A stretch of 64,000 bases of DNA from positions 1,963,932-2,027,931 of the forward strand of contig NW_021167084.1 in NCBI RefSeq assembly GCF_003711515.1, written 5' to 3'. The notes under the pieces are model-generated. The model worked only from the letters and a program-made list of their open reading frames with translations. It was not told where the DNA came from and did no database searches. This document shows, in pieces, positions 35,851-48,952 of this stretch (positions are counted from its first letter, which is position 1; each line of letters starts with the position of its first letter). The translations under genes were made by a program, and so were the position numbers. The DNA is from Sodiomyces alkalinus F11 (Eukaryota; Ascomycota; Sordariomycetes; Glomerellales; Plectosphaerellaceae).

Positions 35851-36861
35851 GTGAGCAGGAGAGACGCAGGGGGGCGGGACGTGGGCGAGAGAATGCGCTC
35901 GCTCATTTATTAGTTGAGTACCTACCTTAGGTAACAGCGAAATAGGGTGACGACAGTGTCGGTAACCCCTGTACTTCCGCGTCTTTGGAACTCGCTCAGG
36001 ACTCTGGGTAGGTACACCAATGACCGTATGACAGGGGGGGAGCCGGACCAGCTTCTCCGGTCCCCGAGGCGTCTCGGCCGAAAAGCAAACGAGAGTCCGC
36101 TCAGGCCTCTTCAGCTGGTTGTGCCGCCCGACTGATTTTTTCCCCACTCGATCGCAAACTTGGAACTGCGAATAATTATATCACAGCTGCTCTCTTCCAG
36201 CACATCAACACGAGGTCTTGCTGAACTGGGGACACGACACGGATGGTTCGGGACCTTGGGTTTTGCAGGAGCATTGCATTCCTGCTAAAGGCCAAGGCGC
36301 CGCAGACATGGATGATGGACGAACGGATATGATACTTGGGCCTCACTCATCAATCACGATCCCACTTTCAGCAGTGCCGCTACAATGCATCCCCGATTCG
36401 GCAAGAAGCACGGGAAAAAGATCAAAGTCTATGACAAGGGGACTGCGCCAGGGCCTGGGGGTTCTCATCTAATGCCGATAGGAGGATATATAGACTTTTG
36501 GATACCTTCCGATATTGCATGTGCAGCATGATTCATCCTCGTTGCGCCGTTAAGCAAGCGTATCAAGCTCACTGAGAGAGGGGACTGAAGAATCTGGAAA
36601 CAAAGTAGTCTTTGCAGGGACAGAACATGGCTCTGGCGACATGGCAGATGGTTGCTACGTAGGTCCGATCACGGCTCCCAGACCCATCAATTCTATCCTG
36701 ACAATGACAGGCCGCCGAAATGTTGATTCCATCTGTTCTGATGATGATGGGACAGACCGTGAACTTATGTCTCGTGTTCAGGGGTCATATAATCCGTTGG
36801 CGTAGTCAAGCGTTTGCATGTATAATACCCTCGTGGACGTCGTAGTACCTAGATCTCTCCT
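35851..36861. other. Intergenic region between convergent genes
   Basis: TACCTACCTTAGGTAAC lies at 35919-35935 and GGTAGGTACACC at 36007-36018. No gene recognised. Confidence 0.5.
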
Positions 36862-38598
36862 TCACTTCTCAGACTTGAATACCCTCCTCCCACTAAACCA
36901 AGTCTCCTTCAACGCCGACTTCAAAAGGCTCTTCGCATCCCACTCCATATCAAACACGGCAAAATCAGCCATCTTCCCCACTGCAAGACTCCCAACCCTC
37001 CCCTCGGCGAACACACTTGCGGCCGTACCCTCAGTGGCCGCCGCGATAGCCTCGCAAACCCCCAACCGAAAATGCTCGTTCACCACCTCCTCACACTCCG
37101 GCTCCCTAGCCGACCGCCTCGTGGTCGCGACATAGACATTGTGCAGCGGCTCCCAAGGCGCCGTGGGACTATCGCTCCCCAACGCCAGCAGCGCCCCGCC
37201 GTCCGCGAACTCCCGGTACGCGAATGCCCGCCCGCACCGCTCCCGGCCCAGGAGCCGCGGCCAGGCGCGCAGGATAGCCGGGTCGGCGTGCACGGGTTGT
37301 ATAGACGCCGTGATGCCGGCCTTTCCGAGCCGTTTCGCGTCTTCGGGGGACACGAGCTCGAGGTGCTCGATACGATGACGCCGCTGGCGGCCGGGCGAGG
37401 CGTGGTGCAGGTTCTCGAGCGCGTCCACGGCGGTGCGGACGGCAGCGTCGCCTATGGCGTGCAGTGCGATCTGCAATCCCGCGTCGTCGGCGGCGCGGAC
37501 GACGGGGGCGAGGTCCTCGGGGGTCCAGATGGGCGGCGGGTGGGGGCCGTGGGGCGTAGGGGATCCGGGGCCGGGGGCGCCGTAGGGTTCGGAGACGAAA
37601 GCGGTGCAGGCGTCGATTACGCCGTCGCATATGACTTTGATCCCCGCGATGCGGAGGTCGGGGGACGTGGTGGCGTTGAGTTGGGCGTGCAGCTCGGCGG
37701 CGCGGCGGACCTGGCGCAGGCGGGCTTCCGGGTCGGCGGCGGGTTTGATGAGCCAGTAGGCGGCGATGCGCATGGGGAGAAGGTCCGGGTTCGACGCTCG
37801 GAGGGCGATGAGGGCGTCCCAGATGGGTTCGTCCATGGCCATTTCCACGAGGCCGGTGTACCCCGCTGCGCTGTAGGTTTGGATGGCGGCGAGGATGGCG
37901 GCTTGGCGGTCTTCGGGGGAGGCGACGAGGGCTTGGTGGGGCCATACGATGGAGAGGACGGCGCCTTCGCTCAGGACGCCGGAGGGTTTGCCGTCGGCGT
38001 CGCGGTAGATGGTTCCGCCCGCTGGGTCGGGCATGTCCGCCACGCCCAGCTCGGCGAGGCCGGCGGAGTTGCACCAGGTGAAGTGCAGGTCCTTGGAGTC
38101 GATGAAGATGGCGCGCGGGTCGATGTCGTCGAGCAGCGAGGCGGTCACGTCGCCCGGGGTCATGGAGTGCATCCAGCCCTTGCAGAGGATGCGCGGCACC
38201 TCCGGGTGTGATGTCGCGTAGGCTTTCACGGTGGCCCGGATGTCGTCGAGGTTTTTGCAGTGCTTGAGATCTACCTTGCGGAGGGACTGGCCCAGCAGGA
38301 AGATGTGCATGTGACCGTCGACGAAGCCCGGGAGAACGGTCTTGTTGTTCAGGTCGGTGACGGTCACGTCGGCTGGGAGGTTCAGCTGCGATGCGATGTT
38401 GTCACGGGACCCAATGGCGGCGATGACGCCGTTGCGGACGAACATGGAATCAGCGAAGGTGGGCTGGCCTTCTAGCCCGGCGCCGGCTTTGGCGAGGATG
38501 CGGCCATTGACGAAAAATGTCCCTGGGTCCCTGGACATTTCTTGGGCGATGGTTGAGGGGTTCGAGGATGTCAAGGCAGAGGCGGGAGGGGCGGCCAT
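36862..38598 (-). CDS. Amidohydrolase, YtcJ-like (amidohydrolase family 3, 578 aa)
   Basis: Metal-dependent hydrolase of the amidohydrolase superfamily; substrate unknown, possibly an amide or imide. Single exon on the minus strand. The N-terminal small beta domain (TFFVNGRILAKAG) is followed by LPGFVDGHMHIFLLG, giving the first metal His pair (HxH), then the long YtcJ-type barrel with LQIALHAIGDAAV and RRHRIEHLELV (metal His residues), and LALGSDSPTAPWEPL with the catalytic Asp. The C-terminal VGSLAVGKMADFAVFDMEW closes the beta domain. Length is typical (530-600 aa). No signal peptide, hence intracellular. Convergent with the HAD gene; no shared promoter with other genes. Confidence 0.92.
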   Translation of the reverse strand: MAAPPASALTSSNPSTIAQEMSRDPGTFFVNGRILAKAGAGLEGQPTFADSMFVRNGVIAAIGSRDNIASQLNLPADVTVTDLNNKTVLPGFVDGHMHIFLLGQSLRKVDLKHCKNLDDIRATVKAYATSHPEVPRILCKGWMHSMTPGDVTASLLDDIDPRAIFIDSKDLHFTWCNSAGLAELGVADMPDPAGGTIYRDADGKPSGVLSEGAVLSIVWPHQALVASPEDRQAAILAAIQTYSAAGYTGLVEMAMDEPIWDALIALRASNPDLLPMRIAAYWLIKPAADPEARLRQVRRAAELHAQLNATTSPDLRIAGIKVICDGVIDACTAFVSEPYGAPGPGSPTPHGPHPPPIWTPEDLAPVVRAADDAGLQIALHAIGDAAVRTAVDALENLHHASPGRQRRHRIEHLELVSPEDAKRLGKAGITASIQPVHADPAILRAWPRLLGRERCGRAFAYREFADGGALLALGSDSPTAPWEPLHNVYVATTRRSAREPECEEVVNEHFRLGVCEAIAAATEGTAASVFAEGRVGSLAVGKMADFAVFDMEWDAKSLLKSALKETWFSGRRVFKSEK

Positions 38599-39312
38599 TT
38601 TGGGTCTGAGACTCTGAGACTCTGAATCGTGAATGAACTAGAATTTGAGATGTCCCGAGTTCGGATTCCAATTCCTGAGGTGCGAAGAGGAAGTTGACGC
38701 CGGACGGCACTTGGTGGCCAAGTTCGGAGAGATAAGAGCCCAATTCCACAGCACGGTCGTCGATTCGCCCTGTGACTCGTGTTGCCTCTTGGGCTCCAGC
38801 GTCTCCAGTGTGTCCAGTGCCCACTCGATCATCATCCTAGTTCCCTCTCCCAGCAATTCGTAGATCCTCCGCAGCCCCTGTTCGGCCCTCCGCATGAACT
38901 AACCCGGATCGGGCGTATAGTGGCTTGAGATAAGGGACCGAAGAGCTTTATATAACCATCACAGCAATAAGAGCCCAGTTCTGGTAAGCCCGATCGGTTC
39001 ATCCAGCTCGGCTCCGGTCGGCTCAACTGTTGTCGTTGCTCGTGGAGCTGAGCAGTGAGTTCACAAAAATTCCGGGATGGATCAATTTGACTTGGTCAGG
39101 AGGTCTGGCATCGACCAGTAATTATAATTACATGCTATGGTATGGTGCAGCCACTGTGGCGCGCATCGCCACAATCCACCTCGGGGCAGGTCACCTGATC
39201 TACCATCAGCCGCTGACATAATCATCCATATCATTACAAAACACAATACAATGTATGGGTATATTTCGTCTCGAGTTCCCTTCCAGTAATTCCCAGTCCA
39301 CCAATCCACCAC
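38599..39312. other. Intergenic region, no gene seen
   Basis: Promoter of the amidohydrolase on the left and 3' flank of the phosphoesterase on the right. Confidence 0.5.
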
Positions 39313-40386
39313 CTAGGCCCTGGGGAGTTCGACATCGACGACCCAGGGCAGTTGTATCCCCTCGTCCGATTCACCCTGAATGGCAGCGTTGACAAAGACC
39401 GTTTGTTTGCCCGCCTGGAGCGGCAGGCCATCTCCAGAGCAGTGACTCGTGAAGCAAGCTTGTTGGTCCCTATACCTCTTGAGCCTTTGCCTCTTCTCCT
39501 CTTTATCGGCCTCCGTGTCCCATTTGCCGGCTTGGATCCCCGTTAGACTCCCGATGGTCACAGACTTGTCGTTGTCAATATGGGTAAAGTGCGACGGCCA
39601 GCGGGCAGCATCTTCGTTGTGGTTGGCGATGGTCGTCCCTTGACTCCCTTCCCGCCATGTGACCATGCGGGCACCCCAGCCTTCGTGGATATGGCCGAAG
39701 CAATGGAGACGAGGCCTCGCCTTCTCGACGGCGGCGAAGAGGCCTTGGCTGCCGCCGCGTTTGGCGTCTTGTGTGCGGTCAAGGATGCCGTGCGGTGGGC
39801 CGTGGGTGATGACTACGTCGGTCCCGTTTTGGATAGACCAGTCGTGGCCGTCGTAAGATGTTGTTGTTCGGCCCGGGGTATATGTGTCGGTCGGGATGTA
39901 CTGGAAACCCCAGCCGGCGTGTTTAGAGGGCGTGTAGGGGCTGGCGAAGACGGTCATCTTTGCTCCGTTGGCTAATTGGAATGTATGGGTGCCCTCGTGT
40001 AGCAATATAATACCCGAATCCTTGGCTCGCTCTTGCTGGCGGAAGAGGTTTTCTGCTTCGCCGAAGGAGCCAAAATGGCGTTCAATGGCCTCCCGCGGCA
40101 AGTCCTGCGTGGGCGAAGAAAAGGAGCTTGCCAGGATCCGTTGGAAGGCGGGGGTATCCAGTGTGAAGTCGTGGTTGCCGGCGATGACGAGCTTTAATGG
40201 TGCGTTGATATCCCGTAGCAGTTGCAGGGATCGTTTGAATTCCTCATTTTTTGATTCTTCGGTGAGATCGCCGCAATGGATGGCAACGTCTGCCGACATG
40301 AGCGGCTTGAGTGTGCTAGGGAACTCGTCGCCGTGGGTATCGGAGACGATCAAAAATCGGGTTGTGATGCCGGGGTTGGTCGCCAT
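39313..40386 (-). CDS. Calcineurin-like metallophosphoesterase (357 aa)
   Basis: Single exon on the minus strand. All metallophosphoesterase motifs are seen in order: IVSDTHGDEF (Asp16, His18), AIHCGDLTEE, VIAGNHDFTLD, ITHGPPHGILD and HCFGHIHEGWG. The layout matches the MPPED-type (Rhesus-blood-group-like metallophosphoesterase domain) branch common in fungi. Likely hydrolyses a small phosphodiester or phosphomonoester in the cytosol with two metal ions. Length is normal for this branch (280-360 aa); the C-terminal part has a basic/charged helix (EADKEEKRQRLKRYRDQ). No operon-like context. Confidence 0.92.
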   Translation of the reverse strand: MATNPGITTRFLIVSDTHGDEFPSTLKPLMSADVAIHCGDLTEESKNEEFKRSLQLLRDINAPLKLVIAGNHDFTLDTPAFQRILASSFSSPTQDLPREAIERHFGSFGEAENLFRQQERAKDSGIILLHEGTHTFQLANGAKMTVFASPYTPSKHAGWGFQYIPTDTYTPGRTTTSYDGHDWSIQNGTDVVITHGPPHGILDRTQDAKRGGSQGLFAAVEKARPRLHCFGHIHEGWGARMVTWREGSQGTTIANHNEDAARWPSHFTHIDNDKSVTIGSLTGIQAGKWDTEADKEEKRQRLKRYRDQQACFTSHCSGDGLPLQAGKQTVFVNAAIQGESDEGIQLPWVVDVELPRA

Positions 40387-41121
40387 TGTGTGAAGGACTA
40401 GTATTCAGGAGTACTCTGAGCTGTGCGGATATGAAGTGATTGAACTTGGGGACAGGATGTAAAGGGTTGAGAGTTTTTCCCGTCTTGCTGTTGGGCCTCG
40501 ACGGATTTATATACTCGAATCCTGGCCTACCTTCTAAGCCTGTAGGCTGTTGCTTGGCTACTTCGTTCCCACGAGGTAAAGTTAAATCGTAGACAGTCCG
40601 AGCAATGTTTAGAGAACTCTTAAACACGCCTGGTTGCATTTAAACGTTATTTCAGAATGTGGCGCAAACTTACGAAGATAGCTTGGTCCCTCGCTACTTC
40701 TCATATGTCCTCCGAAGACTCCGATGGCCTACTGTTCAGCCACACAATGCCACATTCGTGGGACTACCTGACCTTTGACTTTGGATACGGTAAAAGCCAA
40801 TCATTGGGGAGTTTGTCAATTAGGTACCTAGGACACAAGAGATGCTGGCGGGCAGCTAGTGACTACCGGGGAGGGAAAGAGTGGAGGAATATATGTGCAA
40901 TCGACTGTATATTCATTTCATGCAGGTCATAGGTTTTGCCGAAGCGAATATATACGGGGAAGAAATAGGAACGACGAAACGTTACTTGCGCGAGACAACA
41001 GCAAGCATCCATTCCACCTCAGAAAGAGCCGACCGATAACCACGAACCCCCTTATAGAACCTTCACAATGCAGGGGGATAACAGCCCAGGGCCGACCTCC
41101 TCGCCAAAACGTCAAGGTCTC
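40387..41121. other. Intergenic region, no gene seen
   Basis: TAGGTACCTAGGA element at 40821-40833. Flanks the phosphoesterase promoter and xylanase 3' end. Confidence 0.5.
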
Positions 41122-41988
<867 letters not shown>

Positions 41989-42080
41989 TTTCGGAGACCT
42001 TGGCTTGTCGATTGGGAGATTGTGGTCGAGATGAGGAGCAAAGGAAAAAAAGGGGTTTGGATGAGGGTTGTCTCCCCGGC

Positions 42081-42090
42081 TTTATATAGT
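42081..42090 (-). promoter_or_regulatory. TATA box of the GH11 xylanase
   Basis: ACTATATAAA on the minus strand, about 93 bases upstream of the xylanase start codon. Confidence 0.7.
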
Positions 42091-42200
42091 TGAAAGTTGA
42101 GCAGCGTCCTGGTGGTTTCGATCTTGGAAGTGAAGTCGAAACTCGGCGTTGAATACCCCTGAATGAACGTCAAATGCTTCTTGCCACCTTCTCAACTCGA

Positions 42201-42207
42201 TTTAGCC
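42201..42207 (-). promoter_or_regulatory. Putative XlnR/Xyr1-type site (GGCTAAA)
   Basis: The minus strand reads GGCTAAA, the classic XlnR consensus, about 213 bases upstream of the xylanase start. A second GGCTAA-type copy is at 42652-42657. Single short motifs occur by chance, so this is suggestive only. Confidence 0.45.
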
Positions 42208-44520
42208 CTCAACCCTCAACTCCCTCGCTCGGGCAGTTCGCATTCTACCGGCTCGGGGCAATTCGTAATACCAGGATTTTGTTCGACGACGCCATCATGT
42301 GAGGCTGATCGACATCTTGGCCTGCTACGTTCGGCACTTGTAGACCCCGGAGGTCCGCCAAGATGCCTTCCGGCAGCCACATCAGGACTATGGGCCCATG
42401 GGGTAGAAAAGTGCGGGGGCCCCGGGGGCAGTGGGCACGACGTCTTGCTCGCCACGACTCCCTTTCCCGTCATGAATTCCCCGTGGGGCAGACGGGCACT
42501 GGGGCGCGATGTTGAATTTAGGCAGAAAGGCGATCGTCCCTGAAAGCAGGTCAAGTCGCAAGCCGTAGCCCGCAGGCATGATACATGCCGGCGGGCGGGT
42601 TTTTCGTCTCCCTGGCTGGTCTGCTTCTCAGGGTCTTATTCGTCGTTGTTATTAGCCGTCAGAAGTGCCGAACAAGTCTGGGGAAGGGGAAGCCTCAAAC
42701 TGGAGCGGATTACCTGCAGAACATATCCCGGTATTTGCCTTGAACAACCAAGTGTATCTGCGGCTCAAGACGATGTCATCATGCGATGCGGATAAAAGCG
42801 CCGAATTCCATGAGGACCAAGAGAAGGGGTTCAGTAACTGCATGAATGTCAGGTAGAATACAAGTCATTTGATCCTAATGGAAGTGCATCTCCACCAAGA
42901 AAGACGTCGTTTCACCCCCTTCTCCCATGAGAATTGAGCGTCTCGTGGTCAATTCCAACTTGAAGGCAAATAAAGAGATGTCGTTGATTTTGTCTTTATT
43001 ATACCGTCAACTTTAAATATGCGATCAGCATTTTCGCAGCATATTTCGTAGATCATCAGTAGCGATCGATGATCAGTCCTGAAGCGAAAGGGCTGAACCA
43101 GGTGAACGGTTCTTCCATCACTCTAGACGATTTGATCGCCAGAGGTGATCCCTCCTGTAAAGGTAAAGGAATTTACATAATGGGACATCACTTTAGCGGT
43201 TTTGGCACCGCAATTGTTTCGCTGCATCTTTCATTGTTCGAGGGGTATGTCGCCTTCGGCGGAAAAATCATTCATCTCTGATCTCTCCTCCTCGTCATCT
43301 TCTATGAACCATTATGTGGTGTTTCACATATATCGTCTGTGACATCGCTCGTCGAGTCGTCACCAGAACAAGGCAATTGTTGCTATTTACCCGGTGAATC
43401 AAGGCACCGCGGTATTTGATCCAAGTTCATGCCTCGTATGATTCGAAGCTGACGAGGTGCCGTCACTCGCGACTCGTGAGACGGTGAGTCGTCTGCCTTA
43501 CACGGCTCTCCGTGTCCATACCTGAAAACCTGCCCCAGAGGCTTCATCCTGAGATGCCTAATTAGCCGTCAAATGAGAGACAGACTTCAGAGTATTCCCT
43601 TCATTCCCGCCCGATGGGTAGACATTTGCGTTGTTTCTACGACAAATGATTTATCAATCACCGTGCCCATATTGGACTTGGGACTTGGAAGGTCGGATCG
43701 GCGTGCCGATCGATGCCTTTCAAAGCGGACGGAAGATGCTGTGGTTTTCACTTCTTTCTTTTTTGGGATTATGCTGATCGATGCCTCTCTGGAAGACACG
43801 CGGAAGTTGTTGGATAAAATGGTGGCCTGCCGCTGCGCTGATCTCTCCGCTGATCGATGCCTGTCTGGATCGCAGCTGGAAAAGCAGAATACACGTACAG
43901 TGTTCGGTTGCGCCTCGGATCCGCACGAATCACCACACGCATTCTCTTCAGTTTGACCCAGAGAACCACTCGATGGCGAAAATCCAGAGAGAGAACAAGT
44001 CCGAGTTTGTGATCCTTTCTACTATCTCTGGATGCAGGTTTTCCCAACCAAGTTGAGACGACGAGGAGTCCTCCAGCCGGCGGCGCCGATGCGACGACAC
44101 CTCACATCTCATATCTGGCTAAAATGGAACCACGCACCGGGGTAAAGTCTGCCTCGCTGCTGCTTCCATCCGGCTTGGCCCTCGAGCACCCCGTACGGCA
44201 TGCTTGCGTCGTGATGTGAGGCGAGGCATTGCTGAGATGCCGGCTCGGTCGACATTCGGAAAGCTATTTGATGCGAAGACAGAGTGCAAGAGGCTTTGTC
44301 CCTCTTGGAACCCCCCACGTCGTCCATGTCGAGTTTGCTCACCTTGATTTAACCATTCGTCCCATGGAGAGAAAATGGCGTGATCCAGCTCGTGATCCAG
44401 AGTCGAAGAGCATCTTAGCCTCGAGGCGCGATTACGCACGAGCATCAAGAATCGGATCCCGTGCTTCGTCGGTAAGTCGTCGAGAAAACAACAACCAAAA
44501 GTGATACGCTGCAAAACTCG

Positions 44521-46274
44521 CTAATCGTCCAAATGCTCCCGCGCTCGCAACTCGAAATCCCGAAAGGTCACCTCAACGCCCTCCCCTTCCTCATCGCTCG
44601 CGTGCGCAAACACCCCCAGAATCGGGCCCGTGAAGTCTCGAGAATCCAACGCCTTGGCCTCCATGGATCCCACCTCTATCCACCCCGCCTCGCTCCCCGT
44701 CCTGGGTTCCTTCATCTCCAACCTGGCCTCGAAGCTGTACCGTAGAGGCGCGGCCTTGATCCGGAGTTCCAGCCCTTTGAGCTCGTCGGGGATCGCGCGG
44801 GTGACTGTGCCCCGTAACCCGGTGGACGAATTCCGCACCTCGTATACCAGTCCGTTGCTGGCAAAGTCGAAGGCCACTGCCGCGAACCGGATGGGATCTT
44901 TATACAGCGCCAGGCCCGCCCTCACTTGCCTCTGAGCTCCCGCCTTTCCCGCGAAATCGACGCGTACCGTCGCCGCCCCGTCGAGGAACCGTTGCCGTCG
45001 CCCCAGGAACGTGCTCGTCTCAGCAGGCGAAGAAAGGTCAGTCCGGCTGGGTAGGACGGAGAGCGTCCTGCCCTCGTCGGCATAGCGGTACTTGCTTGCG
45101 TCGTGGTCGCGAATGTACAGGTCCTCAACGAAAGGCGGCGGCGCCAGCGACATCCCCTCGGCACCCGCGGCCAGCGACGGCACGGTTTCCCTCGTAAACT
45201 TCATCCGCGGCTGGCGTACCGTCGGCCACCCGCCCTCGGGCCAATCGACCGGCGCCAAGAACGATTCGCGGCCGAGTCCATGGGTGCCGTCGACCTGTTT
45301 GCGCACCCCCAGTACCGCGGCCCACCACCGGCCCTCCGCATCCTGGAACAGTTCGCCGTGTCCGATGTTCTGGATATACTCGTCCTTCCCGTCGGCTGTC
45401 AGGATGGGGTTGTCCCCCCACGTCTCGTAAGGGCCCCATATGTCCCGCGACCGGGCGATGCTGAGCATGTGGTGTTCGAAGGTGCCGCCCTCGGCCGCCA
45501 TGAGGAAATACCAACCACCGACCTTGTAAATATGCGGACCCTCCGTATCGTACTTGGCATAGCCGGGCCAGATCTCCTTCGTGTCGGAGAGGGGTTTCCC
45601 TGTGTCGATGTCGATCTCAAACTGTTTGATGGTGCAAGTGGGCTGACGGTCGCGGCGGATCATCCAGCAGCCTTGGATGTAGGCGCGGTCATCGTCGTCG
45701 AAGAAGAGGCTCGTGTCGATGCCATTAAAGTCGAAGTAGACGGGGTCGCTCCATTCGTTGCTCCATATGTCGTTGGTGCGGATGAAGAAGTTTTCGATGG
45801 ACATGTTGTCCGGATTCGATTCGTCTACAACCACATTGGTGGTGACGATGTAGAAAGTTCCTCTACGATATCGCAGGGTCGGCGCCACGATTCCCATCGA
45901 TGCTACCATGGAGTAGCCCGTGTCCAACGGCATGCGGAGTGTAGCGGCGCCCCTGAGCTTGAGTTGTGAGTGCCGATTGAGGGCGTTTCCTGTCGACGAT
46001 CATAGATTAGTCAACAGACGTTCTTGTCTCATCGGCGTGAAGTGCGTCGACAGGGTCAGTTACCAATGTGGCTCCATGTCTTCAAGTCTTTGGACGCATA
46101 TATGGGCAATCCAGGAAAGACGTGAAACGACGACGTTGCAAGGAAGAAGGTCCCGTCGACGAAAATGACTGAAGGATCGGGGGCGAACCCCGGGACGATG
46201 GGATTCACAAATTCAGTGACGGATCCCATATTCAAGCCTTGGTCCTGGATGCGCTCCTCTCCAACAGGGAGCAT
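44521..46274 (-). CDS. Glycoside hydrolase family 43 beta-xylosidase/alpha-arabinofuranosidase (559 aa)
   Basis: Releases xylose or arabinose from short hemicellulose products. Two exons: 46274-46064 and 45989-44521 with a 74-base intron (561-codon frame checks in phase). The five-bladed propeller motifs of GH43 are clear: PGFAPDPSVIF with catalytic Asp33, DFNGIDTSLFFDDD with Asp162 and DTEGPHIYK with acid Glu220. The C-terminal 200 residues form the beta-sandwich typical of the XynB/GH43-DUF1349-like type. No signal peptide, so probably intracellular, acting on imported xylo-oligosaccharides. An in-frame ATG at 46229 (MGSVTEFVNP) is an equally plausible start. It lies downstream of and in the same direction as the Zn2Cys6 factor. 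Confidence 0.93.
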
Positions 46275-46649
46275 TTAGTCGGACAGCCGTAAAAGCCAAC
46301 GTGGGACGGGACGCGGAGCGGTAATAAAGGGCGTCCATCACGAATGAGGCTTGTCTTGGCGGTCGACGGTCAAACTTCCAACAGCCGGCGATGTTCAGCT
46401 GAGTATATGTGCGTCACCATATATCTCCGGTTTGCCACTCCAAAAGGAGAAAAAGAAAGGGCCGGAGTCGTATTCTGTAAACCGGCTGCGGGTAACATGG
46501 GTGGGAATTCCCCGTTCCCCGTTCAGGGGAAGTTCGAGTCCACGTGGGAGCCGGTGAGCATAAAACTCCGCGGATTAATATTCCGAAGAGAAGGAAAAAA
46601 AAAAAAAAAAAAAAAAGGACCGGGCCGGCGACCGGGCCCATGGATTAGA
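46275..46649. other. Short intergenic region with poly-A tract
   Basis: GH43 promoter and 3' flank of the transcription factor gene. An uninterrupted A run of about 22 bases ends near 46617. Confidence 0.6.
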
Positions 46650-48952
46650 TCAATTCATGAGGTCACCGCCCAACTCATCAGAGACCCGGGAATTTAGCTT
46701 GGAAATAACGTCCAGTAGATCGTCCAAAATGGCTCTGGCACGGGCAGCAATGGCTTCACTGCTCTTGTGGGCGATTTCGAGCAGATCCATGCCGGCTTGG
46801 CGCAATTTCTCGACCTAGACCAAATTAAGACGGTTAGCAAGCGACGCCCCCATCTACCATCTGGACATGGGAAAAAACAAGAGAATGAGCACAGAGGAGA
46901 GGAGGGGTAAAGTTGTCGTACGCAAGGCTCGCTGTTCGTATGCAGAGCGTCGAAAGGTACACTTGTCGCGGCAGCCACCATGTCGCTCGCGATTTCGGTC
47001 CTGTGAAGCGACAGCATCGACTCATCATTCGTGAAGCCCAGCAAGTGGCAGAGTCCCAGCTGGGCAGCCCGTCGCAAGATCACCAGGCGGAGGCAGTGGA
47101 AGGTGACGAGCAGGTTCGCCCTCTGCACCCAAAATCCACGGCGCTGGTACTCCGTCGCCGCGGCGGAGACGGACCCATCCATGTCGTCCGGGTCGGCGAC
47201 GGTGTGCGAGTCAGGATCGCGCAACCAAGACGGCAGGGCGTCGAGCATTCCGCAGAAGGCCATGTACGACCGCATGACGGAGGACGAGGGGGCGTCTAGG
47301 GGGTGGTGTGGATGCATAGGCGCGTCTGCAGCACCCGGGAAGGCCTTGGTGTACATGCGGCCCAGGATGCGCATGTCGATCAGGATATCCGAGCCGGCAG
47401 CCCACATCTGGTTGCACATGTAAAACCCGGCGAGAAGCTGGCGCTCGAAAGGCTTGGTGGTGGGGTGAGAGGATCCGTCCAAGAGGTTGGGCTCGTCCGG
47501 GCCCTCGAAAGCGAGGGTGATGGGACGGTCCAGACACAACTCTTGGATGGCCGAGGGCATATTGTTCAGGATGGAGGCTGATTTGTCCGAGGCGAAGAGC
47601 GTCCAGAAGCAGTTTCGCCGGATTTGCGCCTCGATCGGGTCGACCCCCTGCAGAGAAGACTCGTCGTAGAGACGCATGGCCAGGGTCATGGAGTAGGCGC
47701 TATTGAGGAGGTGCATGGACATGCGGGTTTTCCCGATGCAGTGAAAAGTGATGGACTGGAACACGCGGATGATGAGGGAGCTCGAGTTGGGGTGGCTGAT
47801 GTCGCGGTCCTCGAAATGGGCCAGCATGGCGCGGGAAGCGCTCAAGAAGCACCGGGAGATGGCCGCTTCATCGCACCCCGGAGGGACGATGGACGACATG
47901 ATGCACTGGGAGGCGCAGAGAGAGGTGAGGAGGGTGAAGGTGCGGAGTTCCTCCCAGGGGGAGGCGTGAGAATGCGCCGACGATGATGGACCGCCATATT
48001 GGGAGGAGGACGAGTTCGTCGTAGCGGCGGGGCTCTCGACGGCACTGGAGCTAAATGGGTGGATGAGAAGCGAGACGGACGCTCGTAGGTTACCCACGTG
48101 GAAGATGGGTACGATGCCGAAGAGCCGCTCGATATAGCCCTCGACGGCGCGGCAGGCGATGTACTCGACGGAGGCGCCAAAGCGTTCCACCCCGGCGACC
48201 AAGGTTTCTTGGATTTCGAGGGGCGAGAGAGGCCGGCTGTCAAAGCAGGGGACGGTCAAGTCTCCGTGGCTTGGGAGACGGCCCTTGGCGCTGGCGCTGG
48301 CGCTGGTGCTGGGGGTGATCCAGGGGCTATCGCCAAGGGCATGGACATGGGCATGCGCTTGAGGCGGCGGGGGAGCGGCAGGACGTTGCTGGAAGAGATG
48401 ATGGCGATGATCGGCCTGGTGCGAGGAAGGCAAGGGTGGGCCGGAATGGAAGACGGCGACAGTTGTGGACCCTGTGGTGGTGGTGGTTGTGGTGGTGGTG
48501 GTAGGGGGTGTGGTTAAGAGTGGAGGATGTGCAACAACCGCGACATGAGTAGTGCGACCGTCGGCTGCATGGGGTGACGGCGTGTCGATGTCGATGGAGT
48601 CACTCATCGACCGGGCCGACGACGATGGGTAAGGTGCGGCGGCGGTTGGAGTGAACTCGAACTGATCGGCATCGGCCGAGTCGCGACCGGAGCCGGACCT
48701 GTTGGCGGAAGAGTCCCGGTCTCCTCCTCGGTCTCGGTCCCGACCGCGGGGCTTGGGGCCTCGTTTTTTCCGCGGCAACTCGTACTTGCAGGGGATCTTG
48801 GAGGAGCGACAGCTACCACATTCCGGTGTCTGGGCGTCGCACTTGACCTTGCGTCGTCGACAACTGTCGCAGGCCAAGGTCAGCAACTTGCCGTTGGCGC
48901 TGCTGCCACCGTCTCCTCCACCACCTCCCCCTCCTCCGCCGCCACCGGGCAT
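46650..48952 (-). CDS. Zn(II)2Cys6 transcription factor (731 aa)
   Basis: Fungal-specific regulator acting in the nucleus. Two exons: 48952-46922 and 46814-46650 with a 107-base intron near the 3' end; reading through this intron would give a false C-terminus. After a poly-Gly start (residues 3-13) comes the zinc cluster LACDSCRRRKVKCDAQTPEC, continuing to Cys55, with spacing C-X2-C-X6-C-X6-C-X2-C-X6-C, followed by the basic linker RKKRGPKPRGR. A low-complexity region rich in Pro, Ser, His and a Thr run precedes a middle-homology (fungal_trans) domain from about residue 240 (SPLEIQETLVAGVERF, then RNCFWTLFASDKSAS and LPSWL). The C-terminus has a coiled-coil-like helix (VEKLRQAGMDLLEIAHKSSE). 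Its adjacency to GH43 and GH11 genes suggests control of hemicellulose use; direct target is inference. Confidence 0.92.

Larger units (their letters stand above)
41989..44520. other. Long intergenic region between xylanase and GH43 genes
   Basis: Xylanase promoter on the left. Three near-identical copies of GCTGATCGATGCCT occur at 43705-43718 (one mismatch), 43773-43793 and 43849-43869; the last two extend to 21 bases with one difference. No gene recognised; a 70-codon ORF at 43069-43281 has no motif. Confidence 0.5.

Noticed and set aside
37072..38211. 379-codon plus-strand open frame
   Set aside because: Antisense shadow of the amidohydrolase, which has all its catalytic motifs on the minus strand.
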